From assembly GCF_025195125.1 (NCBI RefSeq), contig NZ_JAMGSL010000005.1, forward strand, positions 248,001-312,000: DNA of 64,000 nt. The letters run 5' to 3'. The stretch comes from Streptomyces sp. Je 1-79. Lineage in GTDB: Bacteria; Actinomycetota; Actinomycetes; Streptomycetales; Streptomycetaceae. Position numbers and translations under genes: made by a program. The notes under the pieces are model-generated. The model was given only the letters and a program-made list of their open reading frames with translations. It was not told where the DNA came from and searched no databases. Below are positions 8,333-17,306 of the stretch, in pieces; position 1 is the stretch's first letter, and the number at the start of each line of letters is the position of its first letter.

Positions 8333-9004
8333 TCAGGCCACCAGGGTCGCCGCCTCCTCGTCCCGTACGGCCGTGCGCGGCTCGTGGCCGGGCTCCGGGG
8401 TGGACTCGGTCGGCGCCGTGGGTCCCTCCCGCAGCAGGGCGATCAGCGTGCCGCGGGCGCGGGCGACGCGGGAGCGGACCGTGCCGACCGGACAGCCGAT
8501 CGAGGCGGCCGCGTCGGCGTACGGCAGCCCGAGCAGCTGGGTGAGGATGAACGCCTCGCGGCGCTCGGGCGGTATCGCCGCCAGGAGTTCGGCGAGCGCG
8601 ATGCCGTCCTCGAACCCCGGCAGGCCGCGTGGCTGGGCCAGTTCCGCCGCGGTCTGCCAGTCGTCCCGGCCCGAGAGTCTCGGCCGGGCGGCGGCGTGCC
8701 GGATGCTGTCGATCACCGTACGGCGGGCGATCGCGAGGAGCCATGTGCGCGCGGAGGAACGGCCCTCGAAGCGGGGGAGGGCGCCCAAGGCGCGGAGGAA
8801 CGTGTCCTGGGTCAGGTCGTCGGCCGCCTGCGGGTCGGCGCTGAGGAAGGCGACGTACCGCCACACGTCACGCTGGGTGGCGCGCACCAGACGGTCCACG
8901 GCCTCCGGGCAGCCGCTCCGGGCGGCCAGCGCCAGCTGGGTCACGGCCTCGTCGGTGCCGGCGGTGTGCCGCGACGGGCGCGGCGAGGTCAGGGCAGGGG
9001 TCAT
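8333..9004 (-). CDS. ECF-type RNA polymerase sigma factor
   Basis: Sigma-70 family protein of group IV size (223 residues). Region 2 is at about residues 35-100, including ADDLTQDTFLRALGALPRFEG and ARTWLLAIARRTVIDSIRH. Region 4 is visible as RREAFILTQLLGLPYADAAA followed by GTVRSRVARARGTL. The start at 9004 is chosen over 9085 because the extra 27 residues are low-complexity Arg/Pro and an AAGGA site precedes 9004. No anti-sigma factor is adjacent; the only same-strand neighbour, upstream, is a Met/His-rich membrane protein that might play a sensory role. Confidence 0.9.
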   Translation of the reverse strand: MTPALTSPRPSRHTAGTDEAVTQLALAARSGCPEAVDRLVRATQRDVWRYVAFLSADPQAADDLTQDTFLRALGALPRFEGRSSARTWLLAIARRTVIDSIRHAAARPRLSGRDDWQTAAELAQPRGLPGFEDGIALAELLAAIPPERREAFILTQLLGLPYADAAASIGCPVGTVRSRVARARGTLIALLREGPTAPTESTPEPGHEPRTAVRDEEAATLVA

Positions 9005-9151
9005 CGCCTCAGGTCCTTCGGGAGGAATGGGGTCCGGCGGCGCGCGCGAGGGGCGGCGGCCGGTGAGTCGTACGGCCGGACGCATGGGCGCGCGGCCGAT
9101 GCCCGACCCGTGCGCGACGACGTCGCGACGCGGTGGTCGGGAATCCGGCTG

Positions 9152-9823
9152 TCAGAGGACAGCGACAGCCGGTGGCGGACCCCTGGAGACGAGGACGTGG
9201 GCGAGGAGGAGCTGGCGGAGCCGCCGGGCCCGGGGTTCGCGGCGGGCACGGACCCGGGGGCGGTGCGGAGGCGCGGGCAGCCGGCCGGCCGGCCGGAACG
9301 GGGCCAGGAGCCTGCTCGCGAGCGCGCGCAGGACACGGAACGCGGCCCGCTCGCCATGGGCGAGCCAGAGGCCGCAGAGCAGCGCGGCCAGCAGGTGGGC
9401 GGCGAACATGCCGGTCGTCGACATGTCACCCATGTCGTGCCCGGGCATGGGGGTGTGCGCCATGTGGTCGTGACCCATGGCGGCGTGGCCTGTGTGGCCG
9501 GTCCGGCCGGCCTGCACGGCCGGTAACGCCGTGCCGGCGGGCAGCCGGGGCGCCGCGGATGCCTGGGCGAGGGAGAAGAAGGTGTGCAGGACCGCCTGGG
9601 CGGCCACCGTGGCCGCGGTGACGGACGGCAGACCGCGTTCCCGGCCGGCGAGGCCCCAGGCGGCCCCGCCCGTCGCCGCGAGCGCGACGGCCGCCGCCCA
9701 CCAGGACACGGAGGCACCCGACATCAGGACGTGGCCGGTGGCCGTGAGCAGCACGCAGACGGCCGCGAACAGCGCGGCCCGTACTCCTCGACACCACCGG
9801 TCCGGAATCATGGCGGGGGTCAT
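9152..9823 (-). CDS. Membrane protein with Met/His-rich loop, possible metal sensor or carrier
   Basis: I do not recognise a named family. The 223-residue protein has about four membrane segments (near residues 15-35, 40-60, 70-90 and 145-160). Between the third and fourth is a stretch dense in His and Met: GHTGHAAMGHDHMAH and PMPGHDMGDMSTTGM, the kind of sequence that binds copper on the outer face. The C-terminus is a highly basic tail. It lies 147 bases upstream of the sigma-factor gene on the same strand, so a metal- or redox-linked regulatory pair is possible. The start is uncertain between 9823 and 9850. Confidence 0.65.
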   Translation of the reverse strand: MTPAMIPDRWCRGVRAALFAAVCVLLTATGHVLMSGASVSWWAAAVALAATGGAAWGLAGRERGLPSVTAATVAAQAVLHTFFSLAQASAAPRLPAGTALPAVQAGRTGHTGHAAMGHDHMAHTPMPGHDMGDMSTTGMFAAHLLAALLCGLWLAHGERAAFRVLRALASRLLAPFRPAGRLPAPPHRPRVRARREPRARRLRQLLLAHVLVSRGPPPAVAVL

Positions 9824-9875
9824 CCTTGCATTCCCCCCGTCGGTCGGCATCGGAAGGTACGAAATCTGTCGAAGC

Positions 9876-9910
9876 CCTTACTCAGTAAGGAAGTTGTGGC
9901 ACACGTCACA
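9876..9910. promoter_or_regulatory. Two palindromic sites in a divergent intergenic region (15-bp repeat and Crp-like site)
   Basis: CCTTACT-C-AGTAAGG at 9876-9890 is a perfect 7-1-7 inverted repeat. Five bases further, TGTGG-N6-TCACA (9895-9910) differs from the classical CRP site at one base and contains GTG-N6-GTCAC, which matches the GTG-N6-GNCAC motif I recall for streptomycete Crp. The gap separates the Met/His-rich membrane protein (minus) from the MFS permease (plus), so either or both could be controlled. Confidence 0.5.
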
Positions 9911-9955
9911 AGGGGCCGTGGGAACCGCGGAACCTCCTGATCCGACCACTCGCGC

Positions 9956-11149
9956 ATGGAAAAGACGGGGGACAGGCGGGCGGGGAGCCGGCTCACGGCG
10001 CTGCTCACGTGCGCGATGGCGTTCTCGATGCTTCAGCTGTTCCTGCTCGGCGCGCTCGGCCCCCGGCTGGTCGACGAGTTGGGCATCTCGCCCACCCTGC
10101 TCGGGCTGACGACGACCATCGGCTTCGGTACGGCCGCGGTGCTCTCGCCGTCCGGCGGCCGCGTCGTGGACCGGATCGGGCCCCGCCGGTCGCTCGTCCT
10201 GCTCCTCCTCATCTCGGCGACGGCGCTCGCGCTGATCGGCGCGGCGCCGGGGGCGGGGCTCCTCCTCGGCGCGGTCGCGCTCGGTGGCCTGCCGCAGGCG
10301 CTGGCCAACCCGGCGACCAACAAGGCCGTTCTGGCCGCGGTGCCCCCGGACCGCCGGGGCGCGGTGACCGGGACGAAGCAGTCCGGCGTCCAGCTCGGCG
10401 CGTTCGCCGCGGGTCTGCCGCTGGCCGCGCTGGCGGGCGGTGTGGGGTGGCGCGGTGCGGTGTGGACCGCCGCCGGTACGGCGCTGCTCACCGGCCTGTG
10501 GGCGTGGCGCGCTCTCCCCGCCGACCCGCCCGCGTCCAAGGCCGCGCCCTCGGGCGGGCGTTCGCTCGTCCCCCGGGGCCTGATCGCCTGGCTGGCCGTC
10601 TTCTCGCTCTTCCTGGGCTGCGGGATCGCCTCGGTGAACACGTATCTCGCGCTGTTCGGCACGCGGGAACTGGGGCTCGGACCGACCGCCGCCGGTGCGC
10701 TCGTGGCCGTCCTGGGCGTGGCGGGGATCGTCGGCCGTGTCGGCTGGTCGCGGGCGGCCCGCCCCGGCCGCGCCGAGTGGCTGCCGGGCCTGCTGGCCGC
10801 CGGAGCGGTCGGCGCGGCGCTGCTGCTCGCGGCGGCGCCGGTTGTGGCGCCGCTGGCGTGGGTGGCCGCCGCGGCGGTCGGCGTCTTCGCCGTCTCCGGC
10901 AACGCGGTCTCGATGGTCCTCGTCCTGCAACGGGCGGCCCCCGGCCGCGCGGGCCAGGACTCCGCCCTCGTCGCGGCCGGATTCTTCACCGGTTTCGCCG
11001 TGGGCCCTCCGCTCTTCGGCCTCCTGGCCGAGACCGGCCGCTACGGCACGGGATGGCTCCTGGTGGCCACGGAGTTCGCGGCGGCCTGCGCGGTCGCCCT
11101 CCTCTGGGCGACCAGGGACCGCTCGGCCCGGCCGGGCGCGCCGTCATGA
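9956..11149 (+). CDS. Major facilitator superfamily transporter
   Basis: Twelve-helix MFS permease, 397 residues. The loop between helices 2 and 3 carries GGRVVDRIGPRRSL, the MFS signature region, and helix 5 contains VTGTKQSGVQLGAF, a motif seen in cyanate/sugar-like carriers. There is no clear ribosome site in front of the ATG. It ends in an ATGA overlap with the glycoside-hydrolase-like gene, so the two are co-translated; import of an oligosaccharide cleaved by that enzyme is the natural reading, but the substrate is unknown. The Crp-like site upstream would fit a carbon-source gene. Confidence 0.85.
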   Translation: MEKTGDRRAGSRLTALLTCAMAFSMLQLFLLGALGPRLVDELGISPTLLGLTTTIGFGTAAVLSPSGGRVVDRIGPRRSLVLLLLISATALALIGAAPGAGLLLGAVALGGLPQALANPATNKAVLAAVPPDRRGAVTGTKQSGVQLGAFAAGLPLAALAGGVGWRGAVWTAAGTALLTGLWAWRALPADPPASKAAPSGGRSLVPRGLIAWLAVFSLFLGCGIASVNTYLALFGTRELGLGPTAAGALVAVLGVAGIVGRVGWSRAARPGRAEWLPGLLAAGAVGAALLLAAAPVVAPLAWVAAAAVGVFAVSGNAVSMVLVLQRAAPGRAGQDSALVAAGFFTGFAVGPPLFGLLAETGRYGTGWLLVATEFAAACAVALLWATRDRSARPGAPS

Positions 11150-12411
11150 CCCGGCGCGCGGAGGGCGGGCTGCCGGTGGCGCGGCGCGTGGACGACGGCG
11201 GGTCGGTGGCGGGGCGTGGGGGCGACCGCGGGTCGGTGGCGGGGCGTGGGGGCGACCGCGGGTCGGTGGCGGGGCGTGAGGGCGACGGCGGGTCGGTGGC
11301 CGGGCCTGCGCCCGCGGACGCCCCCGGCTGGGCCCATGAGGCGCTGGGCGCGGTGCTCGGGCGGGTCGCCGTGACGCGGGACGATGTCGGTGACCGCTTC
11401 CCGCTGTTCGCCGACCCCGGCACCGGGCGTTGGACCACGAGCCGCCGTGGCTCCTGGACCGGAGGGTTCTGGGCCGGGCTCCTCTGGCTGAGGGCGCGGC
11501 AGACCGGCGAGGAACGAGACAGGGCGGCGGCCTCCACGTGCACCGCCCGGCTCGCGCCCTGGGCGGAGGCCGACACCGCGACCCGGGGGCTCATCCTCTG
11601 GTACGGGACCGCGCTCGCCGACCAGGACCCGGGCGCGAGCGACCTGCGGAGGCGGGCGGCCCGGGCCTGCCTCGACGCCCACGACCCCGAACTCGGCCTG
11701 GTTCCCTGGGGATCGGCGCTCGGCGGACCGCGCCTGCTGGCCCGGGCCGACGCCGTCCCCGGCCTGGTTCCCCTGCTCGCCACCGAGTCCCCCGCGGCCG
11801 CCGCCACCCACCTCCGTACGCACCTCGACCTCTGCACCGGCCGCCCCGAGGGACTGCGACCGGCCTGGCGGCGGGGCGACGACGGCACCGGCTGGCATCC
11901 CTGCGAGGAACCACCGCCGGGCTGGAGCCGCGGCCGGGCCTGGCTCCTCCTCGCCGTGGCCGACGCCCTTTCGGCATCCGGGACAGCCCTGGACGAGGCG
12001 GACGGGATCAGCTCCCCGACCGCCGCACGCGCCCGCGTCCCCCACGCCCACCCCCCGTTCCTCCAAGCGGCACGGGAGTTCCTGCTTCCCCGTCCCGGTG
12101 ATCCGCTCGTGCCGCCCGCCGACGAGAACGTGCCCGACGGCCTCCTCGACACCTCGGCCGCCGCCATCACCGCCGTGGCCCTGCTCAAGCTCGCCCGGCT
12201 GGGCGACGCCCGGGCGGCCGGCCACGCGGACCGGGCCGTCGCCGTCCTCTCCCGCCTGACCGAGTCGCACCTGTCCCGGGGGCGGCTCCTCGACGGGTGC
12301 TACGACGCCGGCCGAGGCACCGCCGTGCGGCACGAACTCGTCTGGGGCGACTTCTTCCTGGCCCTCGGACTCGGCGCCCTGACCGGTCTCGTGGACCTCA
12401 CCACCGTGTAG
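11146..12411 (+). CDS. GH88/GH105-like (six-hairpin) glycoside hydrolase
   Basis: Predicted cytoplasmic alpha/alpha-barrel protein of the unsaturated glucuronyl hydrolase type, 421 residues. Family-like features are WTGGFWAGLLWLRARQTG, GWSRGRAWLLLAVADAL and HELVWGDFFLALGLGAL. The usual catalytic His-Asp segment (HDLGF) is replaced by ATRGLILWYG, so activity may be altered or absent. Residues about 16-55 consist of a ten-residue repeat encoded by a 30-bp DNA repeat and are not part of the fold. It is coupled to the MFS gene by ATGA and overlaps the convergent dehydrogenase by 14 bases. Confidence 0.7.
   Translation: MTRRAEGGLPVARRVDDGGSVAGRGGDRGSVAGRGGDRGSVAGREGDGGSVAGPAPADAPGWAHEALGAVLGRVAVTRDDVGDRFPLFADPGTGRWTTSRRGSWTGGFWAGLLWLRARQTGEERDRAAASTCTARLAPWAEADTATRGLILWYGTALADQDPGASDLRRRAARACLDAHDPELGLVPWGSALGGPRLLARADAVPGLVPLLATESPAAAATHLRTHLDLCTGRPEGLRPAWRRGDDGTGWHPCEEPPPGWSRGRAWLLLAVADALSASGTALDEADGISSPTAARARVPHAHPPFLQAAREFLLPRPGDPLVPPADENVPDGLLDTSAAAITAVALLKLARLGDARAAGHADRAVAVLSRLTESHLSRGRLLDGCYDAGRGTAVRHELVWGDFFLALGLGALTGLVDLTTV
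11191..11310 (+). repeat. In-frame 30-bp tandem repeat, four copies
   Basis: Four consecutive 30-bp units begin at 11191, 11221, 11251 and 11281; units two and three differ by one base. Each encodes ten residues of the form GDRGSVAGRG near the N-terminus of the hydrolase-like protein. Such perfect repeats usually vary in copy number between strains. Confidence 0.95.
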
Positions 12412-13564
12412 CGGCGCCCTCGTCCCCGTACCCCCGCAGCACCCGGCGCGCGACGGACGTGATGTGCAGTTCGTCCGGGCCGTCGAGGATCCGGGCCGCG
12501 CGTCCCGTGCGGAACAGCCCGGGCAGCGCGGTGTCCGGCCCGAGGCCCGCCGCGCCGTGGACCTGGATCGCCGCGTCCGCGACCCGCTGGAGCATCCGCG
12601 CGGCCGCCACCTTCGCCAGCCCGACCTCGGTACGCGCGTCCCGCCCCGCCTCCAGCAGCGCCACGGCCTCGTGCACCAGCGGGCGGGTGGTCCGCAGCGC
12701 CAGCAGCGCCTCGAAGACGTGCTGCTGGACCAGCTGGTGACCGGCGAGCGGCCCCCGCGAGCCGGTCCGGGACACCGCCCGCCCGCACATGAGGTCGAAG
12801 GCGCGCTGCGCCTGGCCCAGCCAGCGCAGACAGCGCAACGTCCGGCCCCACTGGAGCCGTTCACCGGCGACGGCCAGCGCCTGCCCCCGGAAACCGACCA
12901 GATGGTCGGCGGGGACGACGACCCCGTCGAGCTCGATCTCCCACTGACCGCCCGCTCCGAGCACGGGCAGTTCACGCACGACACGGAACCCGGAGGCCTC
13001 GGTGGGGACGAGCAGCAGCGACAGGCCGTCCCGGTCCCCGTCCCCGCCGTCGGTGCGGGCCAGCACGGTCACCAGGTCGGCGTCCGCCGCCCCCGACGTG
13101 AACCACTTCCGGCCCGTGACGCGCCAACTCCCGTCCGGTCGCCGCTCGGCGCGGGTCGCGGTCAGGAACGGGTCGGTGCCGGGCACGTCGGGCTCGGTCA
13201 TGGCGTAACAGCTCCGCAGCTCCCCGGCCACGAGCGGCTTCAGGAACCGGTCCCGTACCCCCGTGCTCCCGTGGCGCGCCAGCATCCGTACGTCGAGGAG
13301 GGGTGCCGAACCCAGCGCGGCAGGGCCGTGGTCGCTCGCGCCCTCCACCTCGGCGTACGCGGCGTACTCCGCCAGTCCCAGCCCGCCGCCGCCCAGTTCG
13401 GCGGGGAGCGGCAGCGCCCACAGCCCCCGGGCCGCGGCCTCCTCCCGCAGCTCGCGCAGGGCGGCCGAGGCCGTCGGCCCTCCCGCGTCGAGGACCGGCT
13501 CGCGCGGCACGACCTCGCTCCGTACGAACTCCGCCACCCGCTCCGGCACGGCTGTATCAGGCAC
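12398..13564 (-). CDS. Acyl-CoA dehydrogenase family protein
   Basis: Flavin-dependent acyl-CoA dehydrogenase, 388 residues. Visible are the substrate/FAD-loop segments CYAMTEPDVPGTDP and WRVTGRKWFTSGAADADL, the helical C-terminal domain from about 225 on, and RILDGPDELHITSVARRVL, where the Glu in GPDE aligns with the catalytic base position of the ACAD10/11 group. The GTG at 13564 has GGAGGA seven bases upstream and is preferred over an ATG at 13618. It is divergent from the CoA-transferase/ligase pair with 147 bases between them, and probably acts on the CoA ester they form. Confidence 0.88.
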   Translation of the reverse strand: MPDTAVPERVAEFVRSEVVPREPVLDAGGPTASAALRELREEAAARGLWALPLPAELGGGGLGLAEYAAYAEVEGASDHGPAALGSAPLLDVRMLARHGSTGVRDRFLKPLVAGELRSCYAMTEPDVPGTDPFLTATRAERRPDGSWRVTGRKWFTSGAADADLVTVLARTDGGDGDRDGLSLLLVPTEASGFRVVRELPVLGAGGQWEIELDGVVVPADHLVGFRGQALAVAGERLQWGRTLRCLRWLGQAQRAFDLMCGRAVSRTGSRGPLAGHQLVQQHVFEALLALRTTRPLVHEAVALLEAGRDARTEVGLAKVAAARMLQRVADAAIQVHGAAGLGPDTALPGLFRTGRAARILDGPDELHITSVARRVLRGYGDEGAATRW

Positions 13565-13711
13565 GTCACTCCTCCACTTCGCCGGGAACCCGTGGGAACG
13601 GCTGTCCGACTGACTCATGCGTGGAACTGGTCGGGAGCGAGGGCCTTCGGGTTCCCGCTCACCCAACACCCGCCGGGCGCAGGCCACCCGCCGCGCCGGG
13701 AGAGGAGAGGC

Positions 13712-15523
13712 ATGGCGTCATCCGTCACCACGCAGACGGTCCGGCCGCTCGGCACCCTGCGGTTCGAGACCTCCGGACCGCCGGGGATCGCCGGCGTCGT
13801 CGACCGGCACCTACGGCTGCTCGGTGCCACCACCCCTCCGAGAGCGCCCGGTGAAGGGCCCGCCGGAACGGCGGTGTTGAGCGGCGACGGCTTCACCGCC
13901 GTCGAGGCGGCCATGACCTGGGCCGTCGACGGCCCAGGGTCCGCGGCGGCCGACGGCGGCCGGCACGGGATGTCCGACGAGGCCACCGTCCAGGCCGCCA
14001 CCGGCGTCATGGCCGTCCACGGCCGGCGCGACGGCGCACCGCGCGGGCTCGCCGCCGACTGGACCGCCGCCGCCACCGGCGTCCTCACCGTGCAGGGATT
14101 GCTGGCCGCCCTGCTCGCACAGGCCCGCGGCGGTACGGCGCCCGCCCGCGTCGGCACCTCCGCCGACCGCGCCGGGCTCCTGGCCGTCTCCCAGTACCTC
14201 GCCGCCGCCGGGGCCGACGAGGGTGAGGCCGCCGAACTCGCCCCCGGTGGGCCCCCGTTCACCACCGCCGACGGCGTCCTCTTCGAGCTGGAGACCCTCG
14301 ACCCCGGGGCCTGGGCCGCCTTCTGGCGGGCCCTGGACGCCCCCGCCGCGGCGATACGGGCAGGCTGGCGCCCCTTCCAGTTCCGTTACGCCACCGCCTG
14401 CGCGCCCTTCCCGGCGGCACTCCACGGCACCACGCGCGGCCACGGCTGGGAGCGCGTCCGGCGGGCCGCCGCCCTCTCCGGAGCCGAGGTCTGCGCCCTG
14501 CGCACGCTGGCCGAGCGGGCCGCGGAACAGGACGGCGCCGACCCCTGGGAGTTCGGCCTCCTGCGCCCCGGCGCCCCGGCGGCCGCCGGATCGACGCCCA
14601 CGGCCGTACGCCCGCTGGCCGGCCTGACCGTCCTGGAGGCGGGCCGCCGGATCCAGGCCCCGCTCGCCGCCCATCTCCTCGGCCTCCTGGGAGCCGACGT
14701 CATCCGGATCGAACCGCCGGGCGGCGACCCCCTGCGCGGCATGCCGCCCGCCTGCTCGGGCGTCTCCGCCCGCTGGCTCGCCCTCAACCGGGGCAAGCGC
14801 GCGGTCGAGATCGACATCAAGTCGCCGGACGACCGGAGCCGACTGCGCGAGATGGCGGCCGGCGCCGATGTCTTCCTGCACAACTGGGCTCCGGGCAAGG
14901 CGGCCGAACTCGGCCTCGACGCGGAGGACTTCGCCGCCGTCAACCCGGCGCTCGTCCACGCGTACACGAGCGGCTGGGCCGGCCGCCTGGCCGACGCCCC
15001 CATGGGTACGGACTTCATGGTCCAGGCCCGCACGGGAGTCGGCGAGGCCGTCCGCCCGCACGGCGAACCGCCCGCACCCTCCCTGATGACCCTCCTCGAC
15101 GTCCTCGGCGGCCTCCTCGGCGCCGAAGCGGTCCTCGCCGGGCTCCTCCTGCGCGAGCGCACGGGCCACGGCGTCCGCGTCGACTCCTCCCTGCTCGGCG
15201 CGGCCGACACGCTGACCGCCCCGGCCCTGCGGCGCGCGGCCCGTGGCGCGGACCCGCGCCGCCCGGAGGGCTTCCGCCGCCCACGGCCCACGGCCGACGG
15301 CTGGGTCGCCCCGGGCGACGCGTGCGCCGCCGCGGCGGCCGCGTACGACCTGCGCGAGCTGTCCACCGAGGACGCGGTACGTCAACTGCGCGGCCACGGC
15401 CTGACCGCGACCGCGGTCACCACCGATCTCTCCGCCCTGCACCACGATCCGCGCTTCGCCGGCTCGATCAGCCGGGACGCGCACGGCGCCCCCGCAGTCC
15501 CCGACCCCTGGAGCTTCGCATGA
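13712..15523 (+). CDS. Class III (CaiB/BaiF-type) CoA-transferase, double-length
   Basis: Family III CoA-transferase of 603 residues, about 1.5 times the usual length. The C-terminal half (from about 295) is the conserved domain: GLTVLEAGRRIQAPLAAHLL, LGADVIRIEPPGGDPLRG, NRGKRAVEIDIKSP, and GTDFMVQARTGVGE with the Asp expected to be the nucleophile. The N-terminal half (to about 290) looks like a second, degenerate copy lacking that Asp motif. A GAGAGG-type ribosome site precedes the ATG. It overlaps the ligase gene by ATGA. Likely moves CoA between a carboxylic acid and an acyl-CoA for the neighbouring dehydrogenase. Confidence 0.85.
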   Translation: MASSVTTQTVRPLGTLRFETSGPPGIAGVVDRHLRLLGATTPPRAPGEGPAGTAVLSGDGFTAVEAAMTWAVDGPGSAAADGGRHGMSDEATVQAATGVMAVHGRRDGAPRGLAADWTAAATGVLTVQGLLAALLAQARGGTAPARVGTSADRAGLLAVSQYLAAAGADEGEAAELAPGGPPFTTADGVLFELETLDPGAWAAFWRALDAPAAAIRAGWRPFQFRYATACAPFPAALHGTTRGHGWERVRRAAALSGAEVCALRTLAERAAEQDGADPWEFGLLRPGAPAAAGSTPTAVRPLAGLTVLEAGRRIQAPLAAHLLGLLGADVIRIEPPGGDPLRGMPPACSGVSARWLALNRGKRAVEIDIKSPDDRSRLREMAAGADVFLHNWAPGKAAELGLDAEDFAAVNPALVHAYTSGWAGRLADAPMGTDFMVQARTGVGEAVRPHGEPPAPSLMTLLDVLGGLLGAEAVLAGLLLRERTGHGVRVDSSLLGAADTLTAPALRRAARGADPRRPEGFRRPRPTADGWVAPGDACAAAAAAYDLRELSTEDAVRQLRGHGLTATAVTTDLSALHHDPRFAGSISRDAHGAPAVPDPWSFA

Positions 15524-17301
15524 CCGCCGACACCACCACCGCCGCGCCCACAACCGCCTCCGCCACCGCCACCGCGAGAGCCTCCGCCACGGACCCCGCC
15601 CCCGCGACCGCCCCCGCCCCCCGGATCACCACCACCGCCGCCCACCGCACGGCGCCCCTCCGCGACCTCCTGCCCGCGCGGCTCCGGCGTTCCTGGGCGG
15701 TCGACGGCACCTGTCCCGACCTCGACCTCTACAGCCTCTTCCGTGCCCGCCAGATCGCCGATCTGCACCGCACGGCCGTCCTCGACGCGAAGGGGAAACT
15801 CTGTTACACCGCCCTCGACCGCAAGGTCCGATGTCTCGCCACCGGCCTGCGCGCCCTCGGCATACGCGAGGGCGACGTGGTCGGCGTCCAGCTCCCCGAC
15901 AACCGCAACGCCGTCATCGCCGACCTCGCCCTCGCCGCCCTCGGCGCCGTCGCGCTCCCGTTCCCGGCCGGCCGGGGCGCCCGGGAGGCCGAGCCCCTGC
16001 TGCGCCGGGCCGAGGCGGTGGCCGTCATCGCCTCGACCGCCCACCGCGAGGCCCACCCGGCCGCCGAACTGCTCGCCCTGGCCCCGGTGCTGCCCGCCCT
16101 GCGGCACGTCGTCGCCGCCGGCCCCGGCACCGCGCCCGAAGGCACCGTCGCCTTCTCCCAGCTGCTGCGCTCCGACCCGGCCGGTTTCGTCGCGGCCCGC
16201 CCCGACCCCGACAGCGCGGCCCGCATCCTCGTCTCGTCCGGCTCCGAGGCGGAGCCGAAGATGATCGCGTACTCCCACAACGCCCTCGCGGGCGGGCGCG
16301 GCAACTTCCTCGCCTCCCTCATCCCCGACGGCACTCCGCCGCGCTGTCTCTTCCTCGTGCCGCTCGCCTCCGCGTTCGGCTCGAACGGGACGGCCGTCAC
16401 CCTGGCCCGGCACGGCGGCACGCTCGTCCTGCTCGACGCGTTCACCCCCGAGGCCGCGCTCGCGGCGGTCCGGGAGCACGAGCCGACCCACATCCTCGGC
16501 GTCCCGACCATGGTCCGCATGATGCTCGACCGGCTCGACGCGACCGGCGAGAAGCCGCCCGCGCCGACCGCCCTGGTCCTGGGCGGCGCACCGCTCGACG
16601 AGACGACCGCGGCCGACGCCGCGGCGGCGTTCGACTGCGCGGTCGTCAACCTGTACGGCTCCGCCGACGGCGTCAACTGCCACACCGGCCTGGAGAACCG
16701 CACCCCGCCCACCGACGGAACGGGGGTCGTCGCCGGCCGCCCGGACCCCCGGGTGGCCGAGATCCGCATCACCGACACCGAGACCCACGAGCCGCTCCCG
16801 GAGGGCGGCATCGGGGAGATCGTCGCCCGCGGCCCGATGACCCCGCTCTGCTACGTCGGCGCCCCCGAGCTCGACGCCCGCTACCGCACCGCCGACGGCT
16901 GGGTCCGCACCGGGGACCTCGGCTTCCTCGACCCCACGGGCGTGCTCCACGTGGTCGGGCGCCTCAAGGACATCGTGATCCGCGGCGGCGCCAACATCAG
17001 CCCGGCCGAGGTGGAACGCGCCCTCGCCTCGCACCCCGGGGTCCGGGACGTCGTCTGCGTCGGCGTGCCGGACGGCCTGATGGGGGAGCGGCTGGCGGCC
17101 TGCGTGGTGCCCCGCACCGACGCGCCCCTGACGCTCGCCTCGCTGGGCGCACACCTGACGGACCGCGGACTGGACACCCGTAAGCACCCCGAGCGTCTGC
17201 TGACCGTCGCCGCACTCCCGCTGACACCCGCGGGCAAGCCCGACCGCGCGGCCCTGCGCGCCCGGCTCGCCCCGGACGCGGCTCCGGCACAGGCCGGATG
17301 A
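15520..17301 (+). CDS. AMP-dependent acyl-CoA synthetase/ligase
   Basis: ANL-superfamily adenylating enzyme, 593 residues. The first 50 residues are Thr/Ala/Pro low complexity. The core motifs are ILVSSGSEAEPKMIAYSHN (a variant of the P-loop-like A3 motif), NLYGSADG (A5), GWVRTGDLGFLDPTG (A7) and GRLKDIVIRGGANISPAEVE (A8), with the catalytic Lys in LTPAGKPDRAALR near the C-terminus. Co-translated with the CoA-transferase. Activates a carboxylate as its CoA ester; the acid is unknown. Confidence 0.9.
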   Translation: MTADTTTAAPTTASATATARASATDPAPATAPAPRITTTAAHRTAPLRDLLPARLRRSWAVDGTCPDLDLYSLFRARQIADLHRTAVLDAKGKLCYTALDRKVRCLATGLRALGIREGDVVGVQLPDNRNAVIADLALAALGAVALPFPAGRGAREAEPLLRRAEAVAVIASTAHREAHPAAELLALAPVLPALRHVVAAGPGTAPEGTVAFSQLLRSDPAGFVAARPDPDSAARILVSSGSEAEPKMIAYSHNALAGGRGNFLASLIPDGTPPRCLFLVPLASAFGSNGTAVTLARHGGTLVLLDAFTPEAALAAVREHEPTHILGVPTMVRMMLDRLDATGEKPPAPTALVLGGAPLDETTAADAAAAFDCAVVNLYGSADGVNCHTGLENRTPPTDGTGVVAGRPDPRVAEIRITDTETHEPLPEGGIGEIVARGPMTPLCYVGAPELDARYRTADGWVRTGDLGFLDPTGVLHVVGRLKDIVIRGGANISPAEVERALASHPGVRDVVCVGVPDGLMGERLAACVVPRTDAPLTLASLGAHLTDRGLDTRKHPERLLTVAALPLTPAGKPDRAALRARLAPDAAPAQAG

Positions 17302-17306
17302 CACGA

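Noticed and set aside
9878-10930. Long minus-strand frame antisense to the MFS gene (Arg/Asp/Gly-rich)
   Set aside because: Composition is the shadow of a high-GC gene; the plus frame encodes a clear 12-helix MFS protein.
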